NCBI GenBank assembly: GCA_003649445.1
Contig: QMRV01000080.1
Location: 1-8,328, forward strand
DNA length: 8,328 bases
Source of the DNA: Thermoprotei archaeon
GTDB taxonomy: Archaea; Thermoproteota; Thermoprotei; Thermofilales; B15-G2
Direction of reading: 5' to 3'
In this document: positions 1 to 5,321 of the stretch, one piece after another
Layout: every line of letters starts with the position of its first letter
Position numbering within the stretch: the stretch's first letter is position 1
Program-made: the position numbers and the translations under genes
The notes under the pieces: generated by a model
Told to the model about the DNA's origin: nothing
What the model saw: the letters and a program-made list of their open reading frames with translations, nothing else
Databases searched by the model: none

Positions 1-384
1 GGAGACGTAGGTGACGTTTATTTTAGTCCTAATGGAAAATACATTGTAGCTATTACCGAAGCCGGTTTATTATATGTATTAAAAACGGAAAACGGGAAAA
101 TATTATTCAAGCACAAACCGTCGATTAATGGTCTTGAAAGTGTTATTTGGATCGGCAAATACATAATTACTGGCGACTTAAGTGGCACAGTCTATATTTA
201 CATATGGCTAGATAATGATGGGAAAGCAGAGATGGTATATACATTTAATGCTGCAAGGGAGGGAATACCTATTAGTTATGGTTTATCGTTTAACCCCAAA
301 TATGATCTTTTAGCGGTAGCATCGGGAGATGGTTACGTTTACACGTATGATCTAAGTGGTATTTTGAGAGAACATTCAACATAG
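1..384 (+). CDS. C-terminal part of a WD40/PQQ-like beta-propeller protein (5' end outside window)
   Basis: Frame 1 is open from the first base to a TAG at 382-384, giving 127 codons with no start, so only the C-terminus is visible. Two blade-like units can be read: VYFSPNGKYIVAI followed by LLYVLKTENGKILF, and LSFNPKYDLLAVASGDG followed by YVYTYDLSG. The pattern of F-S/N-P-x-x-x-x-hydrophobic strand, a GDG or TEN turn and a following strand ending in D/E-x-x-G is typical of WD40/PQQ-like propeller blades. The protein ends seven residues after the last strand (ILREHST), with no C-terminal membrane helix, unlike the large propeller at 5322-7631, which shares the FSPNGKY element. Such propellers usually act as binding scaffolds; the ligand cannot be told from this fragment. 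A tandem CATAGTAAA repeat overlaps the stop codon. Family call fairly sure, function unknown. Confidence 0.75.
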   Translation, partial: GDVGDVYFSPNGKYIVAITEAGLLYVLKTENGKILFKHKPSINGLESVIWIGKYIITGDLSGTVYIYIWLDNDGKAEMVYTFNAAREGIPISYGLSFNPKYDLLAVASGDGYVYTYDLSGILREHST

Positions 385-716
385 TAAAACAGCATAGTAA
401 AGAGTAGTAGAATTACCAAATATTGTAGTAATAATGTGTGCCTTGATTTCTCAGTTAAAATGTGCTGCAATAAAATACCCGACTCTTTACGGTATCATAG
501 CATTAATATGTTTTTACTGTTCTTTGTAAATAGCTATTTTAGGTACTTATTCAAATACGCTGCAAAGGGTTTAGAGAAAGGACTAAGCAATAGTTTCACC
601 TATGTAGTGTTAAAGCACAAAAAGTAAAACACTTTTAGGCTAGAAGACCCTTTGATCTCAATGTATAAGATAATGTAATTTAAATAAACTTAATTCGAAA
701 TAAAACTATTACTTTC
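385..716. other. Intergenic stretch without a supported gene
   Basis: This stretch lies between the propeller end and the convergent TPR gene. CATAGTAAA occurs twice with a 13-base period at 380-388 and 393-401, the first copy overlapping the upstream stop codon. A GTG-started 63-codon frame (436-627) has no ribosome binding site and no family resemblance. In an overlapping frame, ATG 434 opens 31 codons up to TAA 527-529 that end in a hydrophobic run (LYGIIALICFYCSL), and the same frame stays hydrophobic just after the stop (IAILGTY). This could be a decayed membrane protein or chance. No tRNA or clear terminator is seen. Confidence 0.5.
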
Positions 717-1505
717 CTAGCTACTCTTTAGCATTGTTTTCCCAAGCATTTTTACAGCTAGAATATCTGCTTCAGCTGCTTCTTCAGGTATTCCTGCTTC
801 AACGTATTTTTCAAAAACTTTCTCTAATTTCTCCTTGTTTGAAGCTATTTCTACAGCTTCTTTTAACAAGTTCTCGGCTAGACCTTTATCAATTATGAGC
901 ACTAATTCCTTATGTTCTTCCTGTATCAATTCAGCCATGAAGGAAGCTATGAGAAACCTTGTTAGTTGCTGTTCAGCAATAAACCTGGTTACTAGACGTA
1001 CGTTTCCGCGGAATCTTTCAATTATAGCGTCTGGAACATCTATTTTCTTGCTTCTACCCAGGTATTCGCTAATGAGATTTAATGCTTCAGCATAGTTTCC
1101 TTTCATGAAATTAGCTAGTGCCATATTGAACCAAACAGTCCAGGTTATATCGTTTTCCCTAAGCCTTTTAGCTATTTCAGATTCGCTAAGACCTCTTTTA
1201 GCGTATACTCTCTTAATTTCGTTAAAGTACTCGCTACCCCAGTTAATACACTCATCAAATTTCTTAAGTAGGCGGGCTAAAGCACATAGCCGATAAAGGT
1301 AAGATAGTATGCAGTTTATTGCCTCAGGACATTCATCGATTTCGCTTTGGGGGAAAGACTTTAAACTCTTGTAAACCTCAATAGACTCGTTATATGCTTC
1401 TTCAAACTTACCCTTACTTAGCATATCGGATATTTTACGATACTGTTTCTCAGCTTCCTTAGCAGCCTTCTTAACTGGTTTCTCCTTCCTTCTAAAGAAA
1501 ATCAA
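717..1505 (-). CDS. TPR-like helical-repeat protein, function unknown
   Basis: This is a soluble, almost wholly alpha-helical protein of 262 residues. The clearest repeat is at about residues 125-142 (WFNMALANFMKGNYAEAL), which matches the TPR pattern of W/L, G/A, A, G-N-Y and A-L positions. Weaker helix pairs lie near 20-49 (KGKFEEAYNESIEVY) and 66-98 (LLKKFDECINWGSEYF). The rest is Lys/Glu-rich helices. No catalytic motif, signal peptide or membrane segment is visible, so a protein-binding scaffold role is inferred. Start choice: the open frame begins with TTG at 1509-1511, directly after an in-frame TGA, but GGTGA (1512-1516) abuts that codon; it lies six bases before the next TTG (1503-1505), which I prefer. 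The gene stands alone, diverges from the ABC operon, and has a good TATA box at 1541-1550. The stop is TAG. Confidence 0.72.
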   Translation of the reverse strand: MIFFRRKEKPVKKAAKEAEKQYRKISDMLSKGKFEEAYNESIEVYKSLKSFPQSEIDECPEAINCILSYLYRLCALARLLKKFDECINWGSEYFNEIKRVYAKRGLSESEIAKRLRENDITWTVWFNMALANFMKGNYAEALNLISEYLGRSKKIDVPDAIIERFRGNVRLVTRFIAEQQLTRFLIASFMAELIQEEHKELVLIIDKGLAENLLKEAVEIASNKEKLEKVFEKYVEAGIPEEAAEADILAVKMLGKTMLKSS

Positions 1506-1522
1506 AAACAATCACCAATATT

Positions 1523-1575
1523 GTTTCTTAACAAAGACTATTATATATAGTTTCATTATTTTTACCTTAAGAAAC
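1523..1575. repeat. 9-bp perfect inverted repeat flanking the TPR-gene TATA box
   Basis: GTTTCTTAA (1523-1531) and TTAAGAAAC (1567-1575) are exact reverse complements separated by 35 bases. The centre of symmetry (about 1549) falls on the TATA box of the minus-strand gene. A second pair, TTAACAA (1528-1534) and TTGTTAA (1578-1584), overlaps the first. The site lies in the shared divergent promoter region next to the winged-helix regulator gene, so it is a candidate operator; in AT-rich DNA chance is not excluded. Confidence 0.4.
1541..1550 (-). promoter_or_regulatory. TATA box for the TPR-like gene
   Basis: On the minus strand the sequence reads CTATATATAA, preceded by a purine-rich GAAA that could serve as the TFB recognition element. 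A transcript start about 26 bases downstream would fall near 1519, leaving a leader of some 14 bases that contains GGTGA before the preferred TTG start. The spacing fits archaeal promoters. Confidence 0.6.
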
Positions 1576-1651
1576 CATTGTTAACATCTATGCGGGAATT
1601 ATTGTTCTGTACATGGTCTAGTTTTCTTGACCTCCTTGTCTACAACTTTAG

Positions 1652-1661
1652 AAATATATTT
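1652..1661 (+). promoter_or_regulatory. TATA box for the regulator/ABC operon
   Basis: The sequence AAATATATTT lies about 25 bases before a predicted transcript start near 1680. That start leaves a leader of under 20 bases holding the GGTGA site at 1685-1689. The distance argues against the upstream GTG at 1676 as the translation start, since it would sit at or before the transcript start. Confidence 0.5.
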
Positions 1662-1684
1662 ACCCCTCACTCTAGGTGCTACGC

Positions 1685-1689
1685 GGTGA
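1685..1689 (+). promoter_or_regulatory. Ribosome binding site that fixes the regulator start at ATG 1697
   Basis: GGTGA matches the archaeal anti-Shine-Dalgarno core and sits seven bases before ATG 1697-1699. The longer frame from GTG 1676 has no comparable site and would place GGTGA inside the gene. Confidence 0.65.
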
Positions 1690-1696
1690 GCCGGAA

Positions 1697-2128
1697 ATGG
1701 GATCTAGTGAAATGTTCGAAGCAATATCTCATCCTATAAGAATTAAAGTATTAAAATTGCTAGCTAAAAGACCTATGAGTTTTTCAGAGCTGAAGAGGGA
1801 GCTCGGAATTAAAAGTAGCGGTAAGCTAGATTTCCATTTGAAAAAACTAGGAAACCTGGTTACTTTAAACAGTGAGGATAAATATGCTTTAACGAAAGAA
1901 GGCTATGCCGCATTACAGACGATAACCACTGTTAGAAAGTATGGATGGCAGAAGAGAGCCTACATAGTAAATATGGTAGCATATGCTATAGTGGTGTTAT
2001 ATACGCTAAATGCGATGTCATGGAAAATAACGTGGTCCGCATACACTATAGTTTTAATAGCAGCAACGGTGTGGTTTGTATTCTACAGTTACTGGAGCAT
2101 TGTAAAGAGAAAAGTGTTTAGAACATGA
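1697..2128 (+). CDS. Membrane-anchored winged-helix (ArsR-like) transcriptional regulator
   Basis: This 143-residue protein joins an N-terminal winged helix-turn-helix (about residues 5-75) to two membrane helices (about 87-106 and 112-134). The DNA-binding part has the archaeal ArsR-like signature: SHPIRIKVLKLLAKRPMSFS, then a recognition-helix region SSGKLDFHLKKLGNL and a wing ending YALTKEGYAAL. Basic residues (KYGWQKR) precede the first helix and KRK follows the second, which suggests that both termini, and so the DNA-binding domain, are cytoplasmic. It is the first gene of an operon, with the ABC ATPase gene only 16 bases downstream, so it probably controls this operon; its signal may be sensed in or through the membrane. 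No metal-binding cysteine or histidine cluster is seen. ATG 1697 is preferred over GTG 1676 because of the GGTGA site and the TATA position. DNA-binding call strong, target inferred. Confidence 0.85.
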   Translation: MGSSEMFEAISHPIRIKVLKLLAKRPMSFSELKRELGIKSSGKLDFHLKKLGNLVTLNSEDKYALTKEGYAALQTITTVRKYGWQKRAYIVNMVAYAIVVLYTLNAMSWKITWSAYTIVLIAATVWFVFYSYWSIVKRKVFRT

Positions 2129-2144
2129 GGAAGGGTGGTAAATA

Positions 2145-3074
2145 ATGGAGTACGTTATTGAGGTTAAGGACTTAGTCAAAGAGTTTAAAGACAAGAGAGT
2201 GCTTCACGGAGTATCGTTCCGGGTTAAAAGAGGCGAAGTTTTCGGGCTTTTAGGACCGAATGGCGCTGGTAAGACAACAACTATAAGAATTATCCTAGGT
2301 TTGCTAAAACCCACTTCAGGTAAAGCGCTAGTTTTCGGATATAGCCTTGCCGAGCACAAAGAGCTTCGAAGGAAAGTGGGTGTAGTACTTGAAGGTGATG
2401 GGTTATTCCTTAGACTTTCAGCATACGAGAATCTTGACTTCTACGCTAAAATTTACGGGCTCAAGGATAGGGCGGATAGAGCTAGGAGGATAAGAGAGAT
2501 TTTAGAACTAGTAGGTCTTTACGAGGTGAGAAATATGAAGGTAGGCTACTTCTCCAGAGGTATGAGGAAAAGGTTAGCGTTAGCCAGAGCGCTAGTTCAT
2601 AACCCTGAAGCCCTATTCCTAGACGAACCTACTCTAGGCTTAGATGTGGAAGCGCAAGTCATGGTTCAAGATGTAGTTACTAAGCTTTCTAGAGAAGAAG
2701 GTGTAACAGTACTTTATACTTCTCATAATCTAGACGAAGTTGAGAAAATATGTAGTAAAGTAGCCATCTTAGCGGAAGGCAGGATAGTTGCGTTAGATAA
2801 TGTAAATGATTTGCTTAAAAGACCAGGCGGGTACGCCATAGAAATCTGCTTCGCCAGCACCTATGAAGCCATGAGTGCTTGCAAGTATTTGAGAGAGCTA
2901 GGTTACATGCTTAAGTATGAAAGAAACAATGAGAAAAATAGCATTATGGTATTTGCTGATCCTTCTAAAGTCCTAAAAGACCTTGCGAAAATTAATGTTG
3001 AAGTTGAGGAAATTAGGAGGTTAAGAAGGTCATTAAGAGACGTGTATTTAGAACTTGTTAGGAGGGAGATTTAG
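2145..3074 (+). CDS. ABC transporter ATP-binding protein (ABC-2 exporter type)
   Basis: This 309-residue ATPase should power the membrane protein encoded next to it. Motifs in order: Walker A GPNGAGKTT (37-45); a Q-loop region GVVLEGDGLF in which Glu83 replaces the usual Gln; a signature variant FSRGMRKR (136-143) in place of LSGGQ; Walker B with catalytic Glu161 in LFLDEPTLGLD (157-167); and H-loop His194 in TSHNLDEVE. After the nucleotide-binding domain (to about 225), residues 230-309 form the C-terminal extension common in DrrA/CcmA-like ATPases of drug, lipid or peptide exporters. GGGTGGT lies seven bases before the ATG. The permease gene starts two bases after the stop, so the two are surely co-transcribed. 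The substrate cannot be deduced. Length is normal for the family and the ATPase looks intact. Confidence 0.95.
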   Translation: MEYVIEVKDLVKEFKDKRVLHGVSFRVKRGEVFGLLGPNGAGKTTTIRIILGLLKPTSGKALVFGYSLAEHKELRRKVGVVLEGDGLFLRLSAYENLDFYAKIYGLKDRADRARRIREILELVGLYEVRNMKVGYFSRGMRKRLALARALVHNPEALFLDEPTLGLDVEAQVMVQDVVTKLSREEGVTVLYTSHNLDEVEKICSKVAILAEGRIVALDNVNDLLKRPGGYAIEICFASTYEAMSACKYLRELGYMLKYERNNEKNSIMVFADPSKVLKDLAKINVEVEEIRRLRRSLRDVYLELVRREI

Positions 3075-3076
3075 AC

Positions 3077-3742
3077 ATGCTAAGAGTAATTATATGGAAG
3101 GAGATTAAGGAGACAATTAGAGATAGGAACATGTTATCTAGCGCATTAAGCGTAACATTATTGATGGTAATGCTAAATATGACAGCGTTTAGACAGCTAA
3201 TAGCTAATCTCGAAACATTCGTACTCTACATGGCTCCATGCATCGGTGTTTTAGTAGGTTTCAGCTTGAGTTATAGATTTACTAGGGAGAAACAGGAAGG
3301 AACGATCGAGACACTACTTTGCACACCATTAACTCTAAAAGAACTATGGCTAAGTAAAGTAATAGGGTTAACAATACCATCCTACGTAGTTACGTTAGCA
3401 ACAGTGACTATTTTAATACTTATCCGAGGGCATGGTATAGAAGAAACAGTAGCTGTCTACATCCTACTAGTAATACCAATGTTTATAGCGTCAGCTATAG
3501 GTTTGTTAGGTTATTTGCAATATGTTTTAGGCATGAAGCAAGTACAAATGCTAAACTACGTGGTATTCTTTACGTTATTCGCTATACTATATGCCGTAGT
3601 AAGGAAATTGTCGTTAGAAACAACTACTATATCATGGAGCAACATATGTTTAGCGTTAATGCTACCATTAATAATACTGACCACTACATACTACCTAGTA
3701 GCACGGTTAAGTAAAGAAAAAATCATATTAACGATAAACTAA
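3077..3742 (+). CDS. ABC-2 type transporter permease
   Basis: This is a 221-residue integral membrane protein with about six hydrophobic helices (near residues 19-36, 47-68, 94-117, 124-148, 157-175 and 186-210). The N-terminus MLRVIIWKEIKETIRDRN and the loop EKQEGTIETLLCTPLTLKEL (71-90), leading into LSKVIG, are hallmarks of ABC-2 permeases; the loop is the coupling region facing the ATPase. With one half-size permease gene, the working transporter is expected to hold two copies of this protein and two of the ATPase. GGAGG (3061-3065), inside the end of the ATPase gene, is a likely ribosome binding site. It is the last gene of the operon, with a T-tract just downstream. The position supports an exporter; the cargo is unknown. 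Confidence 0.9.
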   Translation: MLRVIIWKEIKETIRDRNMLSSALSVTLLMVMLNMTAFRQLIANLETFVLYMAPCIGVLVGFSLSYRFTREKQEGTIETLLCTPLTLKELWLSKVIGLTIPSYVVTLATVTILILIRGHGIEETVAVYILLVIPMFIASAIGLLGYLQYVLGMKQVQMLNYVVFFTLFAILYAVVRKLSLETTTISWSNICLALMLPLIILTTTYYLVARLSKEKIILTIN

Positions 3743-3749
3743 ATGACAT

Positions 3750-3771
3750 ATTTTTCTCAAAGTTTCTTTTT
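3750..3771 (+). terminator. T-rich intrinsic terminator of the ABC operon
   Basis: Starting eight bases after the permease stop, the coding strand carries two T tracts (ATTTTTCTC and TTTCTTTTTA) with no hairpin before them. Oligo-T tracts in the non-template strand are the standard archaeal intrinsic termination signal, and the position fits the operon end. Confidence 0.55.
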
Positions 3772-4084
3772 ACCCTTAATAATTTGTAGTGACCGGGTTT
3801 ATTAAGAATTATCAAGTGTATTTCTTTAGCTATTCGGTTCTCTAAATTTTACATTGTAAAGGCGTCACGCCTGCAAATGTACGGTAAGGTTTCTTGCCCA
3901 TAATTGCACGTCTCCACGGTAATCATATTGTTATGGTAAAGTATGGCTTGTGTCCGAAAATACTTTGTAACATATTGGGAAAGTATGTGGTAATAAACTT
4001 ATAATAGCGTCACCGATTATTATAGGAAACAATAGCACTATGCTTTATGCATTTACTCCTTGATTCCTCACGTTTTGAAGATAA
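3772..4084. other. Intergenic region between convergent operon and CPBP gene
   Basis: No coding frame of note is seen on either strand. The stretch holds a small GGCG-TCA-CGCC dyad near 3861 and the imperfect direct repeat described separately at 3919-3987. At over 300 bases it is long for a gap between convergent genes and has slightly more G+C than the AT-rich gap at 4800-5090. An unrecognised small RNA or a remnant of a lost gene is possible, but I see no tRNA, box C/D or riboswitch pattern. Confidence 0.4.
3919..3987. repeat. Imperfect direct repeat with an internal inverted copy
   Basis: Copy 1 (3919-3945) reads GTAA, T, CATATTG, seven bases, AAAGTATG; copy 2 (3967-3987) reads GTAA, CATATTG, two bases, AAAGTATG. 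The shared blocks are exact, and the CATATTG blocks are 47 bases apart. Between the copies lies ATACTTT (3960-3966), the reverse complement of AAAGTAT, so either copy could pair with it, giving two alternative 7-bp stems. No known element is recognised. Confidence 0.45.
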
Positions 4085-4771
4085 TCATGTTTGAAATGTT
4101 AAAGGTAATACTACGTAAGCCAGCAGGTTGTTTACTGAATGGAAGAGTATTGAAGGATAAATACTTCTCGATTTAAAATAGAGCCAACAAGGTATGAAAG
4201 TCCATATTAGTATGAAAAGCATTGTTCCAGGTCCGAAGGCGTAATGTATACTTGCGAATATTAGAGAGTTTACTATAAAAGCTTTCTTTACACTTACTCT
4301 CTGCATCATAGCTGCTAGAATGTATCCTCTGTAAAGTGTCTCCTCTAATGTTGCACATAGAATAACTGGACATATAAAAAGCACTACGAAGCCCAATGGA
4401 GTTTTAATGATCAATGGTGTTTCCTTAGACCACCACATGGATAATCCAAGCTGACTTACTATGAAATTGCAGAATGCCCAAATAAGTGGCGACGTTAGAA
4501 CAAGTATTAGGGCAAAAGCATAATATTTTTTAGATGTCCTCCTAAAACCAATATTCCTCATGGCAACACCTATTCTCTTAAGCAAGTAAACCAATAAGAG
4601 AACTACGATAAGTTGGTAAGTACTATAGATTATCAACGATAATGACCATGTCGAGGTTAGATTTAAGAGTTTAGCTAAATCATGAAGACTAACCTTCATA
4701 GCTACTGTTGTTATAGTGAGCCCTGTTAGTAAAACAGCAACCCAAGCTAATGGGAGATACTTAAGAGGCAA
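4085..4771 (-). CDS. CPBP-family intramembrane (CAAX-type) glutamic protease
   Basis: This 228-residue polytopic membrane protein has the full ABI/CPBP (Rce1-like) set: motif 1 EETLYRG (Glu143, Glu144, Arg148), motif 2 FASIH (Phe172, His176) and motif 3 HSVNN (His211, Asn215). These residues form the glutamate/histidine active site buried in the membrane. About eight hydrophobic segments are seen, the first at residues 6-25. Archaeal members are thought to cleave prenylated or other membrane proteins; some prokaryotic members give immunity to self-made peptides or process peptides, but the substrate here is unknown. TTG (4769-4771) is the likely start: GAGG at 4780-4783 lies eight bases before it, no ATG is in frame upstream before a stop, and the next internal Met (25) would remove the first helix. 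It stands alone, convergent with the ABC operon. Confidence 0.87.
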   Translation of the reverse strand: MPLKYLPLAWVAVLLTGLTITTVAMKVSLHDLAKLLNLTSTWSLSLIIYSTYQLIVVLLLVYLLKRIGVAMRNIGFRRTSKKYYAFALILVLTSPLIWAFCNFIVSQLGLSMWWSKETPLIIKTPLGFVVLFICPVILCATLEETLYRGYILAAMMQRVSVKKAFIVNSLIFASIHYAFGPGTMLFILIWTFIPCWLYFKSRSIYPSILFHSVNNLLAYVVLPLTFQT

Positions 4772-5087
4772 TACCTGTTCCTCATTACTTGTACGGATTT
4801 TCCTCTCCCCCTGTTTTTAGATTCTTTTCGTTTAATTGAAAGAGAACGGGAGACCGCATTAGAAGCCTTAACCTCCTACATGATTGAATTTAGAGTTCTT
4901 GTTTTCTTATTTAATTTTTCTATTATTTTAACTTAAATAGCTATTTCTATATTAGTTTACATTTTGCTACATAGCATGTATTTTTATTAGCACACTTTTC
5001 ATATTGAAATTGCATGGGCAATTTATACTACAAAATACAATGCCAATTCAAATAGCAATTCTAGTATGTATATTTGAAAATTGCTGA
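4772..5087. other. AT-rich gap with GCAATT inverted repeats
   Basis: There is no supported gene here. Near the CPBP start the minus strand reads GGGGGAGAGG (about 4800-4811), then GAGG (4780-4783), the likely ribosome binding site. From about 4890 to 4960 the plus strand is very T-rich. AAATTGC-ATGG-GCAATTT (5007-5024) is a perfect 7-bp dyad, and AGCAATT (5054-5060) with AATTGCT (5079-5085) is a second pair, so the GCAATT core occurs four times in 80 bases. This may be regulatory; no function can be assigned. Confidence 0.4.
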
Positions 5088-5201
5088 GATGGTAATGGTA
5101 TTTATGGGGGTTCATACTGTTCAGCTAAATACTGCGGGAAGCTGTGGTATAATGCGATAAATATTAGTGGAGAAGTCAGATGGTCTTGTATGTACTATTG
5201 A
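5088..5201 (+). pseudogene. Possible relic of a beta-propeller gene
   Basis: The frame between an in-frame TGA (5085-5087) and TGA at 5199-5201 (followed at once by TGA and TAA) encodes 37 residues without a start codon. Its second half, LWYNAINISGEVRWS, resembles propeller blades of the downstream protein, closest to IMVAAHNISGEILWS there, and the first half begins with a DGNG turn. This suggests a fragment of a duplicated or decayed propeller gene. An overlapping frame from ATG 5180 encodes MVLYVLLMISVILINIF, which might be the shifted end of a membrane anchor, but that is speculative. The fragment is short, so chance similarity remains possible. Confidence 0.35.
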
Positions 5202-5256
5202 TGATAAGTGTTATTCTCATAAACATTTTTTAATATGCTTGAAATGTTAGCGAAAA

Positions 5257-5267
5257 TTTTATATTTT
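5257..5267 (+). promoter_or_regulatory. TATA box of the large propeller gene
   Basis: TTTTATATTTT follows a purine-rich CGAAAA (5251-5256) that could be the TFB recognition element. The transcript would start near 5288, giving a leader of about 34 bases before ATG 5322. Its position downstream of ATG 5235 argues that the longer reading frame is not the one translated. Confidence 0.6.
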
Positions 5268-5286
5268 GCCCTCTCCTATGAGGGCA
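5267..5286. promoter_or_regulatory. Perfect GC-rich dyad between TATA box and transcript start: candidate operator
   Basis: TGCCCTC and GAGGGCA are exact reverse complements separated by six bases (TCCTAT), making a 20-base dyad in strongly AT-rich surroundings. It begins at the last base of the TATA box and ends about where the transcript should start, the classic place for an archaeal repressor site. If transcription began upstream, the same sequence could form a leader hairpin. Confidence 0.5.
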
Positions 5287-5307
5287 CTAAGCAACTCATA
5301 CTGTTAA

Positions 5308-5312
5308 GAGGA
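5308..5312 (+). promoter_or_regulatory. Ribosome binding site supporting ATG 5322
   Basis: GAGGA lies nine bases before ATG 5322-5324. The earlier in-frame ATG at 5235 has no comparable site and lies upstream of the best TATA box. Confidence 0.5.
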
Positions 5313-5321
5313 TTAGATTCT

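Noticed and set aside
436..627. 63-codon GTG-started open frame
   Set aside because: It has no ribosome binding site or TATA box at a useful distance, its composition is not protein-like, and it resembles no family; it competes with another frame over the same bases.
835..1296. Plus-strand open frames inside the TPR-like gene
   Set aside because: They lie antisense to a convincing helical-repeat protein and show no family features.
1666..1690. CTCAC/GTGAG arms that might hide the ribosome binding site
   Set aside because: The CTCAC arm lies upstream of the predicted transcript start, so it would not be in the mRNA.
1676..1696. GTG start of the winged-helix regulator
   Set aside because: It lies at or before the transcript start predicted from the TATA box, while GGTGA sits at proper distance before ATG 1697.
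5180..5233. 17-codon hydrophobic frame from ATG 5180
   Set aside because: It is too short, has no ribosome binding site, and overlaps the propeller relic; mentioned there only as a possible shifted end.
5235..5321. 29-residue N-terminal extension of the large propeller from ATG 5235
   Set aside because: The extension hides a normal signal peptide, lies largely upstream of or within the best TATA box and dyad, and lacks a ribosome binding site; ATG 5322 fits all three signals.
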